The notes: generated by a model not told the origin, from the sequence alone. DNA of 64,000 nucleotides from Crambe crambe (GCA_963924555.1 OZ004585.1:6399488-6463487); one strand, 5' to 3'; shown: positions 22,520 through 34,900, numbered from the stretch's first letter. Made by a program: numbers and translations.

Positions 22520-25500
22520 CCAAGGTGCTATACAATATATTGGACAGTAAAATAATCAGTTCAAATACTCATTTTTACGATGTATCTTCTTCACTATCAT
22601 CATCATCACCAAATACATATGTCATAATGCCTCCAATGTCTCTTTCATTCAGATTGTGGTCACTCCGAAATAGATCAGTGTCGTCATCCTCTCTGACATC
22701 AGTGTATAGCCTTCATCACTGGATTCATCTTCAACTTCTTCTCAGTGCAGCTCATAATCTGGTTGTCTTCCACATTGGTGGATGCAACACTTTCACAGCC
22801 AATACATCTGCAACCATGCAGGTCCACAACTCTTGCTGTTTACATCCACAATGCCTTGAATGACAGCCAGTCTTACATTTATATCCATGCAACATGTAAT
22901 CAACTTTCTGCTTTGCCAAGGCTACATTCTCAGGAGTATCCCATTGGACTTCCAACTTGTCTCCATTCTTTAGCCAGCCATAATCTGTAAGTGCTGTTGT
23001 ATATTATGATATATTCATATAAACATAAAATGGTACCAAATGATTAACACAATGCTTACCTGGTAGTTCTACTTCATTAATTGTAGAGGAATTCCATAGC
23101 CCTAGGACCCATAAACATCTGAGCCAGTGTAGCCTCAATGCTTCTGCTGTAGGCACATTCTGTGACTCATTGTCTGCTCTGAGCCAAACACCATTTCTGA
23201 TTAATTCCAGCCACTTTTTATGGGTTTCCTAAAGATCTTGTGTAGTACCCAAGGAGTTGTACAAAGAAAGTGGTGAAGTGTGCTCAAAGGCTGACACATG
23301 AAGTCTAAATAGGCACACCCTACTAGACGTAGAAATGAGTACAGGGAATGGTCACTGTGGTTGAGTGAAATGCACCCAATAGAGCCCGACGGTTGTCCAG
23401 ATGCAATAAATGAGGTGTACTGGAAAAAGGTGGACAGAAAGCTGCACTTTCCAATCCCAACAAAAACGAAATATAATATAATCACAGCCAGTACACACAT
23501 AGATACTCTGTAAAAACTTGTGGTCTAAAGCTCAAAGGGATCTTGCTAAGATCTGGATCTCTTTCAAGAGCTTGAACCACGGCATTCAAATCAAAAAGTT
23601 TGGTTAGGCTTTTACTAAGCTGCACTATTACTTGTTTCCCTGGTACTGAATGAAGCTGTGTTAAGCCTATCTGACATAATCAGTATCTGGACAAAAGATA
23701 AGAACTCTGCTGCCAGCTGTACACAGTGCAGCCATATGCGCATGTCAGCTTCATCTATATTAGATGATAATGTTGGTCTTGTGATAATTTCTTTGTCTAT
23801 GCTGGTGCCTTTTGCAGTGCCTTTAATGTTGGTAACAAACTCTTGATCTGGTATTAGGACATTCATAAAACTGCATGGGAATTCTAGCATGGTGCTCCAT
23901 TGTCCTGGAACACTGGTAATGCTGGTGAATGGTACACATTTATGACTTGCTAATTCTTTGGCTTTGGCTGAGTCTCGCCTGCTCTGCTCCAAAATCTTTG
24001 GTGACTCGGGTAAGCTTCTGGGATTGTCAAATATGACATGCACCACCAACGCACCAGCTTGGTAATGAGGCTGGACATACCTGATAAGTAGCATTTCTGC
24101 ATACTCTCTCATATTTTCAGTTGATGACAGGGGTATGGTTTGTATCATAAACATTCCCTCTAGAATTACAGAAGTGGGGACCCAAGGAAGGCTTGTGATA
24201 ATGATACTAGTTTGTTTGTATCGTCTCTCTTGATATTATTCTGCTACAGAACTTTTGGATGATTTGTATGGTAAATCCATTAAAGCTTTAGGATAACCAT
24301 AGATGGGGCCCAGCATAGTATAGGTTATTGCAAGAAGTAGAGGAGTTTCACTATTTTAGAACCTGAGAGCTGTTGCTATTATGGTGACTGAGGGAAGCCC
24401 GAGGTCATTATAGGCAACAGCTTGAAGGTCCTAAAATAGTGGAACTCCCAGACTTAGACTGGCTAAGCGCCATAGTACTGTCAAACATTCAGCAGTCTTG
24501 TTGGGTTTCTACAGGATGTAATTAGTGATCATGAATATGATTAATCTTTATTTTCACTCTACACTTTTCTAGCAATTCAAGTAGCTATGTAGTTTTTGAT
24601 ACCACTATTTATTAGTAAAGTTTAAAGAATTGCAAAATATAATCATATTCAACAAACTGAGGTGCTTATGGAGCTTACTTTATTTGTCATTAATTAGTTT
24701 AATGCCCTGATGGCTGGTAGTTTCACTGTTTTAAAAACCTCATTGTGGTCAAAACTTCAAAGCATTATGGATGCCATAGTCTAATATTTTCTGCTGCCCA
24801 TGCCAGTTGCCACTTCAGAAAACACTGTGAAAGCTTCCTCTCCTTTTGTTTATGTACATTTGTGGTGGTAAATGTAGATAGTATCTTCATTCTTACTTCT
24901 TTGAGCAGCCTGTCCTTAACATAAAGCTCATATGATTCTTGGCCGATGGATCTGAAGTTAAGCAAATCATGTGCTTGTTCATTTGTAGCTTCTTTCTTTT
25001 CCAAGATATTCCACAAACCTCTGTTACTTTGTTCATTTTCATACATGCCTGTGGAATTGATTACCGCTAGCATGGTTTTCACATGTTCTGTTGTGGCTCT
25101 ATCCCTAGTAGTTACTGTGTAGCAGGTGATGTTTCTCTCATTTTGAGGGAGTATCTGGGATTTTAAATTGTTGACACACTTGGCTCTGAATGGCAGGTAA
25201 TTAGCAATAGATGTCATTCTTTCTGATGTAGGCCTAATAACAGCTAATTTTGCATCCTTATTGATTTTCATTTCATGACACTTGTCAAGAGCTATGCCAC
25301 ACCAGTCTCTTTTAGAAAGCAGTATTGAGAAGATTCCTTTTTTGAAGTGTTCCGTTAAGTAGCCTGGGAAAAGGGCAAGGTCATGTAAATGACAAGGAAT
25401 CAAGGATTCATAAAATTGCATATCAAATGCAGCATAAACTGCTACTAGTTCCTTTAAACTACCTGTACGTACATAAGTCCCAATTTCTGTACCTCAAACT

Positions 25501-27210
25501 CATAATAATTATTATAAAGGGATATATATTATTATGGAAAGCAATCATTGAATAGAAAATCATTCCAAAATTTTATGGTGTCTTGCTTGAGAGCTAGGTC
25601 ATCAAGATATGTTCTAAACTTGTTCAGATTGTCATCAATTTGGGATAGAATTGTGGCAGTAACTGCTTTCCTGAGTTCGTCCAGTGTTGAATCATTGTTA
25701 ACTGATTTAAATTTGTCCAGGAGGTTATTGACTATCCTTGCACTAGCTTGTTCACTCTTTAAGAATGAAGAAAGAAAATACTGGTAAAATGTCTCAAAAC
25801 ATAAACAAGTGAGTCCTTCGAAAGTTTTTGGCATTCCTAAGTATTTCTGTACAGTATCCACTTGCCTTGGCAAGATCCATTAATCCTGCATCAGCATAGG
25901 GCTTCATGAAGACTTTTGATAATTATCATGTGCCAATCTCCTGGGAATGGAATTAGCCACTTTAAATTGTTTCCATAGTCTATGCAGATAGCTTGGAGAA
26001 GGTCATATCGTCAACCACTATCACCCATTTTTGATGCAAGTCTTTATAATAAAGATTTTATGAATATTACCAATTACTTTAAGTAGGGTGGGCTTGCAAT
26101 CTGCCTTATCACTGAGAATGTCTACGTAGACAATATTATTAGAGCACTCAGATTCATGAGCCTGCTTTCTTAGACAGTGAATGAGGGTTGTAATGGAAGG
26201 TAAATAGGAAAGCTATCACCCTGAGATTGATTTAGGTGTTTCAAGAGCACTGCTAAATGCAGATCAACTAGCAACTTTTCCTTGGCCACCTTTTCTGAAG
26301 GTGTTAGAATAAAATTCTCAATTCTGGGCTTGTTTTGATTACACTCATATGTAATATCACTGTGATTAGTTGGGGACCCAGTTTGCCCTATTTGTGATGG
26401 CCTCACCATTATTTTGTGTGTGTGGAGAGCACTGTTCATTTATCGTTCGTCTTCTTTGTTTCAAGCGTTGCAGTGGCACTGGAGAATTATCCTGTATTGA
26501 TTGTAATAAGTGAGTACTTGCAACTTCTTGCTGCCCACATATGCCTGTCTCAGGCATTGGCTACATGAATTGAACTGATGTTCCATGCCAGCTTCTGGTG
26601 GCATCCAAACTTGACACAACAGCATGAGATTGTATTATCTATACTGATGCTATTGTCAGCATGTTGGGCACTGAGGAATGAGGTGGGTTTGTACTACATG
26701 TGTTGCAAGCCTGTTGCATGTATCAAGAGATGAAACAGCACCTGTTATATTCTATTCATGATTTGGATGAGCACCTTGTCCCCTCCATGGCACAAAATAG
26801 CTTCTGTCAGCATAACATGAAGGGGAGTACTGCAAACATGATTGGCATTAAATAGAAGAACACATAAAATGTAGAAATGTTGTATCAAACAGCCTACATC
26901 TGCTGTCACGTACTGTGGAGGTTAACTGTTTAATGAACTGAAGAAGTGTAGGGTTACAAGTGCAGGTATGTTAAGGCATGGGTAATTGTTTGTATTTTTA
27001 GATTCAGAGATAAACTTTTTGGCCTGCTCATGTAACTTGACGTTCAAGTGCCTAGCTACCATTTGAACATTCTCATCAAGAGATGGAGCTGACTTATTTG
27101 TATTGGGGTCTGTTGATGGTTCCTCCATGTTCTGTTTTTCATGGTGCTTAAGTAAGCCCAGGGTAGCCGATAAGGCTTTCAAAAGGTCACAGTTTCTGTG
27201 GAATACCATG
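22520..27210 (-). pseudogene. Multi-exon transposon-like gene, decayed
   Basis: Exons read from right to left: about 26922-27209; 26170-26557; 25532-25873 (LNKFRTYLDDLALKQDTIKF); 24765-25486 (acceptor ttgaggtacag, then ATSERMTS-like and DWCGIALDKCHEMK); 23615-24154 (VVHVIFDNPRSLP and SNIDEADMRIWLHC, which resembles nuclease-like motifs); 23060-23450 (SLYSFLRLVGCAYL and PTAEALRLHWLRC, donor CCAG|GTAAGC); and 22690-22990 (DYGWLKNGD and YKCKTGCHSRHCGCK). I recall this domain order as a multi-copy uncharacterised family in sponges, cnidarians and molluscs, probably mobile. In the last exon the Cys-rich motif is broken by frameshifts (GCRCIGC reads in another frame), so this copy is likely dead. 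The 5' limit is unclear. Confidence 0.6.
24342..24448. repeat. Hairpin-forming inverted repeat
   Basis: ggagtttcactattttagaa at the left is matched by ttctaaaatagtg-like sequence (cctaaaatagtggaactcc) at the right, with arms of about 36 bases that also pair around gctgttgc/gcaacagc. It is a small foldback element inside an intron of the transposon-like gene. Confidence 0.7.
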
Positions 27211-27249
27211 GTACCAGCATAGCGGTGTTGGCATTTATGTCACCAAAGT

Positions 27250-27503
27250 AGGAGTTAAGTTTGGAAATGAGCCATCGAGAAGATGGAATTTCCTCATCAA
27301 ATAATCCCATTAGCAATGTAATCCCATGTAGTTCTTACAATAACATCATTTCATTTTTTACCATAAACTGTAAAAACGGAGTTAAGTTTGGAAATGAGCC
27401 ATCGAGAAGATGGAATTTCCTCATTAGTGATATTCAAATAATCCCATTAGCAATGTAATCCTTACAATAACATCATTTCATTTTTACCATAAACTGTAAA
27501 AAC
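27250..27503. repeat. Tandem duplication, period about 128 bp
   Basis: gttaagtttggaaatgagcc through cataaactgtaaaaac occurs at 27250-27376 and again at 27378-27503, with two small indels. No coding function. Confidence 0.85.
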
Positions 27504-27610
27504 AATAGTGTGTACTGCACACTAAATTGTCCTAATACACACACCAAAAACAAAAACAGTGTGTGTATTGGGACAAAATGGTGTGCAGTAAACACTTTTG
27601 TTTTTACAGT
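27493..27610. mobile_element. Palindromic MITE, 118 bp
   Basis: Arms of about 50 bases: actgtaaaaacaatagtgtg at the left, and at the right cacttttgtttttacagt with matching tgcacac/gtgtgca segments. Nearly the whole element is a hairpin. The short open frame 27522-27767 that crosses it is not a gene. Confidence 0.75.
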
Positions 27611-27769
27611 GTATACTCTGAGCTAGGGTCTGGGCTGTAAAGCATAAATTCAGCTCACAAAGTAGTCGGATAGCAATTAATAACCTCTGGTAAAGAGCAG
27701 TGTCTAAAATGATCTTTCTCACCCCACTTAGGTTTGGAGCCACAGGAAGCACATGGCAGTCTGGCATGA

Positions 27770-28592
27770 AGGCTGAAGTATAGTGTGACTGACAGAGAGG
27801 AGTACCTGTACTACTACTAGTGAGTGGAATAAGTGTTTGCCCAACTAAATGTTCAATTTGCTCTCAGGAAGCAATCTGTAGACGTTTCCATCACACCTTT
27901 CTATGCTACAGATAGCTTTAGCCCCTGCCTGGAGATGCAGTGAAGAATTTGTTGCAAGTGGTCCTGTTAGTCACACATGGTACTGATTTATGATAAATGG
28001 ATTAAAAACACGCCAAAAAAGTAGAGCTAGAATAGAATTTTAATAGTGAGGAATGGTAGTTCATGCTTGGTGTTAGCTTTAGCTGTAGTAGCAAGCTCAA
28101 TGCATGCAAAATAATTCTTAGTCAATTAACTTCTACATGGCACTATGGTGCTTTTTGACCATTTTCAGTCTGCAAATTGGCACAGTTTGTGTTTGAATAT
28201 TTGTGTTAAGCTTCAAACATACTTTGTTTAATGACACTACTATTGGTAAAGTCATGTGTGTATGTGTAACTAATTTACAATTATCATTGTAATTATTTCA
28301 GATATACCCAAAATCAAGAAAGGGTGTCATCATAATCATTCTGCAAATAGAGTGCACTACAAATAGCACCTACCAGTGTCTTTGCTGTCCTCTGAGAGAT
28401 GTTGGCAATTGTATTGTACGATTTATTTTTATGTGATTATAATAATAATAACCATAATAATTATTAAAAAGTATAATAACAAAATCCACCATTTTCTGTA
28501 CCTCTCGCTAGAAGCAGCTGCTAGATGAGAAGAAGACGGGAGCATATTGTAAGGAAGCGTCACCCTACGCCCACGCTCGCAACGCGGATTGT
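27770..28592. other. Non-coding, no gene seen
   Basis: AT-rich sequence with no open frame of support and no repeat that I can place. Confidence 0.5.
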
Positions 28593-28611
28593 GACAATTA
28601 ACTCAATGGGC
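28593..28611 (+). promoter_or_regulatory. Shared promoter-proximal motif of the GTPase pair
   Basis: GACAATTAACTCAATGGGC, identical to the minus-strand motif at 21843-21861. It lies 354 bases before the ATG of the downstream GTPase. The MITE at 28728-28857 lies in between and may have lengthened the 5' leader. Confidence 0.55.
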
Positions 28612-28727
28612 ATTTCCTGTGCAAAAACCAAACAAACTCAAAACACATGCGCAAAGGACACCGCATGCATGTCGTTCATGTGACGGTTATCGCACGATAA
28701 AGAATAACAGTATTCACTGCCACAGTA

Positions 28728-28857
28728 CAGAGGATTTCACGATCTTTGCAACTGCAAAAAGCCAGTCACATGATCAATATGAGGAATTTGACCGATCAGT
28801 AGGTTTGAATTACTTCCGCTTTTGGCTTTCCCGTTGCAAAGATCGTGAAATCCTCTG
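28728..28857. mobile_element. Complete 130-bp MITE with 25-bp terminal inverted repeats, TA target site
   Basis: Perfect 25-bp inverted ends (beginning CAGAGGATTTCACGATCTTT) flanked by TA on both sides. Size, ends and TA duplication are those of Tc1/mariner-type non-autonomous elements. A half copy lies at 1615-1700. Confidence 0.85.
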
Positions 28858-28964
28858 TATATAGACCATGAATGCCATCATGCAATATCGCGTGATCATA
28901 GCATCTCAGCCGATGTGTTAGCTACTATGATTTGAAGTGGAACAGATAATTATTTCCAGGAGTC

Positions 28965-30191
28965 ATGGAGTCAAAACCAGACATTGCCCCTTCAGAAAAT
29001 GCGTATGAACGAGAAAGGAATAGCTTACTCACGTCTTTCACAACTGGGTCTCAAGATACTGAGAGTGAGTCCCTGGTAGCTGGCGCTGATGTACCTGAAT
29101 TGACCAGTGAAGAGTCAGAGCCTAATGTGAGAAAGTGCATCGAATTTATTAAGAAATTCAGTAAAGACATTCTGACAGATGAACAGAAAAAAAACATCAT
29201 TAAAGATTTGGATAAGGAGAAAGTCATTCGTATAATGGTATGTGGATCAACGGGCACTGGCAAGAGCACGATTTTGAATGGCCTGGTCGGTACAAAGGTC
29301 TTTACAGAAGGAGATACATTGAATCCCGAGACAACCAAGATCGAAACCCAAAAAATAAAAAGACCGAATTGTAAAGCTCAAGTGATTGTATATGATACTC
29401 CTGGTTTCAATGATGCCTCTGGAAATGATGATGAATATATAAGAAGAGTAGGGGAATGTGGCAACATTGATGTTCTAATTTATTGTGTATCAATACGTCC
29501 AACAAGAGCTGAGATGGAGCACGATACAGCTACATTGAAACAATTAAGGCTTGCTTTGGGACCTGACATATGGAAGCGCTCTGTCGTAATTCTGACTTTC
29601 GCTAATGTCAGAGTTAGAGAACTCAAAGAAAAAAAAGAATCAAATGTGGAAGAGAAGTTTCAGGAAAAGATTGAACAGTGGAAGAACGAAGTGCACAAAT
29701 CATTCAAAGAAGCAGGTATTGATTTCACCGATGTCCCCATCGTCCCGGCTGGATGCTGTAGTAAGCCCTCCCTTATTGAAGGATCTGAAGAATACTGGTT
29801 GAGTCAGGTATGGTATACTATCTTTGACAGAGCTTCAACTGATGGAAAAATAGTTCTCCTACTGATAAATTCACACCGTTTCAAATCACACAAGGACATA
29901 GATTCTAGTGCCGAGATCTTTGATCAACCAATAGTATTTGAACATGATCCAAACTGGCTCCAGAAGCATTTCCCGAAGCTCATTGCTGGAGCTGGTGGAG
30001 CAGGAAGTGTTACAGGAGCAAGCATAGGAGCTGCTATTGGTGCTTTGGCTATTGGCATACCAAAATTTGGTGTGGCAGCAGGAGTTGGTCTAGCTCTGGG
30101 TGCAGCTGTTGGGGGAGGGATTGGTGTTGGGATGGGTACAGCTACTATACTGCTAATCGCTAAATTCAAGGCCAAACGAGATAAATCATAA
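28965..30191 (+). CDS. AIG1/GIMAP-like GTPase with hydrophobic glycine-rich tail
   Basis: Single-exon gene of 408 residues. A Ser/Glu-rich N-terminus and an amphipathic helix precede the G domain: P-loop GSTGTGKS at 94-101, NPETTKIE, DTPGFND at 144-150, and RSVVILTFANV near residue 208. The tail (about residues 333-400) is a run of small residues with GXXXG spacing (GAGGAGSVTGASIGAAIGAL, then a second similar block), ending in KFKAKRDKS. Such a tail can insert into or deform membranes; the GTPase is thus probably membrane-associated, like tail-anchored GIMAPs. It lies head to head with the gene at 20059-21804. The ATG at 28965 is preceded by agtc and is the first in frame. Nucleotide-dependent oligomerisation is known in the family, not shown here. 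Confidence 0.88.
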   Translation: MESKPDIAPSENAYERERNSLLTSFTTGSQDTESESLVAGADVPELTSEESEPNVRKCIEFIKKFSKDILTDEQKKNIIKDLDKEKVIRIMVCGSTGTGKSTILNGLVGTKVFTEGDTLNPETTKIETQKIKRPNCKAQVIVYDTPGFNDASGNDDEYIRRVGECGNIDVLIYCVSIRPTRAEMEHDTATLKQLRLALGPDIWKRSVVILTFANVRVRELKEKKESNVEEKFQEKIEQWKNEVHKSFKEAGIDFTDVPIVPAGCCSKPSLIEGSEEYWLSQVWYTIFDRASTDGKIVLLLINSHRFKSHKDIDSSAEIFDQPIVFEHDPNWLQKHFPKLIAGAGGAGSVTGASIGAAIGALAIGIPKFGVAAGVGLALGAAVGGGIGVGMGTATILLIAKFKAKRDKS

Positions 30192-31390
30192 CTATTTGCC
30201 AATGGAACTGGAAGTAGCTACTTGAATGAGCTTGCACATGAAGTCATTATTACTGAGTTTTCTTGTTATTTCTTAAATTTCAACATGTAGCTATAATGTT
30301 ATCACTTGATTTACATAATAATTTGTTCTGCATTGCCAGGCAGGATTTCACGTGCTGGTTTAATTGCTCTTAGCTGCCCATCAGTGCCCAATTATGGTAT
30401 ATAATATGCCTTCTCCCGCATGGCATATATAGGTGGTGGTAGAACAGGTCAGGCTAGTCGGGCCAAATATTTAGGGGTTAAAGGTTGACTTTATTAAGTG
30501 ACTGCTCAATTATAACAAACACGATGTCCCGGCTATGATGCTCGAATAATAGTGAATTTAGAGCTTCTGTGGTCTGGGGATATACTTTCAAATACCAATT
30601 GAACATTAATTGCTTCCAACACATCTGCATGGGTATAAAAGCACACATTATGCAATTCCATGCAGGCTTGTATCAACATCGCTATCAAAATTAGCTGTTA
30701 GCTACATAAAATGCATTGCCATCCAATTGAGCTGTTTCCCCATTCTTTTGAAAGAGGAATAACTAGATGCCTATAGAAGTATCATCTGATTTATTTTCTT
30801 TAATCTATCCTTCACCTGTTAGCTATGGTAATTTTTTTTATTCAAAAAAAGTCTAAAACCTACAGTAGCTATAGTGCTAATAATAGTTCAAACACTATTA
30901 TTGCACATATTCCTGTATTGTAGCTATGGTCTTGTACAAGTACACTGTATATAAAGTACCCATGCAAGTTTGTAGCTAACTAACTTAAGTTTGTAGCTAA
31001 CTAACTTAACTCTTAACTCTCTTGCTCGGGGTATAGGAAGATTATTTGAGGTGGGGGTGTTACAATGCTGTGTACTTGAGGGGGAGTGGGGGGGGGGGGG
31101 GGAGGAGGAAGGAGGGAGGGAGGCTTTATAACATGAACATGAGATATAAAAATCAATACCTTAGGAATGATATTGTATAGCTAGCTAAATAAGGAGAGAA
31201 GTGAATAAATTTTGGTTTCTGCACGGGACCATAGTCATTATAATAAACTGAGGTCACCTCTCGTCGTTGGTTAGAGACTGTTCGACACACCTATGATAGC
31301 TATACACAATGATTGAGTTATAGTAAGAAATTAAATTTGTAAGGGCAGTTTAAAAGTTTCCTCAGACTGGTATATTCATATTAGCTACTG
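30192..31390. other. Non-coding, G-rich run
   Basis: 3' flank of the GTPase gene and spacer. A G-rich tract lies at about 31080-31125. A short tandem duplication (agtttgtagctaactaactt) is at about 30967-31006. No gene. Confidence 0.55.
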
Positions 31391-31580
31391 TAATACACAA
31401 TCAACTTCTGGTTCTCTGTCCACAATCAGAGGAGCTCCCTTGCACTTCTGCCACCATCTATGTCTCCGACAAAGTAGCAAATGTTGGTGATGACTCCCAT
31501 AGTGATGAAGATCACAATAAAGATGATGATGAAAATGAAGAATGAGATCTTCCTTTTCGAGCTCTCAGACATCTCTCATT
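31391..31580 (-). pseudogene. FReD exon-1 remnant, type A
   Basis: Read on the minus strand, the sequence gives the SESS..RKR..SFFIFIIIFIVIFITMGVITN membrane anchor and VAEVQGSSSDCGQR, then breaks off within the stalk. No FReD exon follows downstream. It shows that the array continued on this side of the GTPase pair. Confidence 0.7.
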
Positions 31581-31793
31581 GCACCATATAGCCATAGCTA
31601 CATGTTGTTGTTAGCACTGATACACATGGCACCTTTATTGCTTAACATACAATCAACAATCAACACATAAAGAGGCTGCATGCTAAAGCTAATCATGCAT
31701 GGTTGCATTATTGATTCAGCTAATGGTTATTGTTTCAGAAGTATAGCTAAGTGCAAATAATAACAATAATTATCGTTCTACAATTCATAGTTA

Positions 31794-31824
31794 GGCCCCA
31801 ATTCTTTGATCATTAGTTTCTGGT
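31794..31824 (+). repeat. Left terminal inverted repeat of transposon
   Basis: 31 bp, perfect inverted match to 35272-35302; TTA precedes it. Confidence 0.95.
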
Positions 31825-31949
31825 CAACCGCCCGCATTGTTTTATTGAAATGAATTTTATTGCCATTATTATGACGTCATCCATTGCGCATGCGCGTGCA
31901 TGCTTGATCAGTGCAAAGCAGCTGCTTATTTGCACCAGCAAGAGTGGGG

Positions 31950-34900
31950 ATGTCTGTCCTAGCAAATGTCTTGGTCTACTGCGTTGAAACTAAGAAGACT
32001 CTCGTGCAGTGGCGGATAACAAGTGTAAGTCCTCCTGATGTTACTTTCGTGAACTTTCTTCAGGACAGCATCTTAAACCAACCCTGTGAGTTGAAGAATG
32101 TATATGTTGGTAGACAGAAGGAGAGTCTTGATGAAGCAGACATGAATATGTGTGTCTCTCAAGTTGTTTCTATGTTTGGCCCCTTTATTAAGTTCCATGT
32201 CAAATCAGAGAGCTCTAGCACACTTTCCCAGCCAGCTACTGCTAGAAATGCTTTTGATGTCCTACAGGAAGGACAACGAAGATTAGAGGCTAAAAAGTTA
32301 CCCTCCCATATTGAGCCGAAGAATAAAAAGCACAAGCTAAGAAATGATATCATAGATATGCTTGATCAAAATGGCCTACTTTTCAAACATGGTGAAGTAT
32401 CTTCGCATGGAGAGCAATTAGTCCATTCTCTTACTGACACTTTATGGTATATAGATGGACACCATGAGGTGTTTAAAGGACAAAATTTAGCCATTCCCAA
32501 TTGTTTTGACACTTTTTGTGGCTACAACAAGCCAGAAGCATCTAAACACAGGAAACGGGAAATAGGGAACATGTCGTTTGAAGTACTAAAGCATAGTTCT
32601 CGTCAGCTCTTTTCATGTTTGCAAGCCTCTTATTGGGACAGACAAAGCTGGAGTACTTTCCGTGACAGCGTGGAGCAGTTGGCTCGTATTTTAGCTGAAT
32701 ATAGTGAGTATTTGGGGCAAAAGAATAAACAAATGAGGCTGCTTCATTCTCGGTTAGTGCCTGCTCGAGAAGTAGGAGATAATCTGCATTTCATGTTCTT
32801 ACCAGTTAGCTCCTCTTCATTTTCTTCCTTTAAGTCTTTAGAAGACAAGCTAAAGTCTTCAGAGTTTTTTCAGTCACTGTTAATAAATGATTTTTCTCCT
32901 GCAGATTCATTCAAAAGATATGAATATATGCAGAAGCTGAAGAAATTTGGCTTGCCATTTGCATCAGCTTTACTAACTTACTCGCATGGAAACAATGTTG
33001 GTAACCTTAGTTTTATCTGGCGAGTTCATAACAATGATTCGGATAATTATAGCAGATGTGTGCACGTGATTGAACAAGTTAAGCTACAGTTACCATCTTA
33101 TAAAACTCGTGCTATGCGTGCTGCTGCCTTTGATAAGTTTGGAAGAATTACTCCTGGAATGAGCCCCACTGCTTTCCAGTACATTTACAAGGAGCTGACT
33201 GGTGATTACTCAGCGTGTTCCAACTTGGATTCGAGTGAGATTGAAAAAAGAGTGAAACTTGCGGTTGATATGGAAGATAGTGATGTCATTATTGATTTAC
33301 GGCACTTGAACAGTGGACGCAAGTCAATATATGATACATTTTGGCTTGAATGTTCAAAATTCATTCAGGAATGTATAGGCCAAGCTGTGGATGATCGTCG
33401 TCATCAGCAAGTCACTCACTTTGCTACTGCGATGTCTGTTCCTGATCTGATTTCTCAGGTAGCAAAAAAGTTACCTGAAGGTGCTGCAATACCTTGCGAG
33501 TCATGGGTGCGCCTTCAATTTTGGCCGAAGAATAAGCACTTGTGATCTAGTTGTCACTATACTGGTAAGCTGGATATAAAGTGTATGGTTCAATCTAGGC
33601 AGTTGAGGAAATCCCATGAAGATGCTCATTATGCTGCAGCACTTTTTCGCTATGAGCGGCAGATGGCTGTGACATTTAGAAACCACAGCATATTCGCATG
33701 TCTAGATGACAAGCATAGAGTTCCTGTTGGGGAGCCGTCATATCCAGTAGCGGCAGTGGAGCGAGGAAAAAGGGTGATAGTTGCTCGTAATCAGTCTTTT
33801 ATGGTTGCTGATCACGACTTCACAAGATTCAGTTTGGTGCCTTCTGTGGACTTCTTTGTTGATATTCCTGAAGAAATATCTGCGTCTTGGTACACTGGTC
33901 AAGTAATAGTGAATCTTAAGGAAGGATCCATGGAACCATCTTCTCCACTCCGCCATGCTACTGAATTACTACAGTGCATTAAACAGGAATATGCATCTGT
34001 GCCACCTGTTCTTTTTACTTACACTGACGGTGGCCCTGATCACCGCCTCACCTATCTCTCTGTTCAGTTAACCTTGATCATACTATTTCTGAAATTAGAT
34101 CTGGATTTTCTCTGTGCTGTACGTACAGCACCTGCTCAATCATGGAAAAACCCAGTTGAACGAGTGATGTCAGTGTTAAACTTGGGTTTACAAAGTGTGG
34201 GGCTCATGAGAAAAGAACGTGAACATGATGTGGAGCAAGTTTTGAAGAACTGTAATTCACTGAAGCAAATTAGAGCAGCTGTGCAACAACAACCCAGCCT
34301 GGCCTCTGATATTCGTGATTCGATTGAACCAGTGAAGTTGTTACTATCCGAGTTGTTTGTCAGACTATCATTAAAAGGGAAATTTATCAAGATGAGCACA
34401 CCTGCCACTGGAGAAGAAATGGAAGAATTGAATGAACAACTTTGAAACATAGACTTTGTTGATCTATCCAATTCAGTGAAGAAGTCCATGTTAAAGAATA
34501 TGCAAAAATTAAAGGAGTTTATGGATCACTGCTGTCAAATTAGGCACTACAGCTTTTGTATCAAAAAGTGTGGTCAAAGTGATTGCCACATTTGCAAAGA
34601 ACCCCGACTCCCCCCAGAAGTCTTCTGTGATTTGCACATGCTTCCTGACCCAACACCAGGAGATGAAGGCCATTATCGACCTTTTGATTCTGTGTATGGT
34701 AAGACCACATCAGAAGTTCACCGACCTTCTCTTTCAAAGTCTAGCAAGAGAAGAAAGACACTCCCATTCATTGCCAGTATTCAACATGCCAAGAATACCA
34801 ATGTACTGGTTGAATGCGTCGAATGTGGAATGTGGCGTTTGACGTATTCAAGAAAGAAATTGTCGGCACAGGCTCGAAAAGAACTGGATAAGAAATTGAG

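Noticed and set aside
29051..29338. Antisense frames in the GTPase gene (also 29924-30202)
   Set aside because: Mirror of a well-supported coding strand.
33543..33545. TGA as a selenocysteine codon in the transposase
   Set aside because: No reason to expect selenoprotein chemistry, no SECIS-like element sought or seen; CpG decay is simpler.
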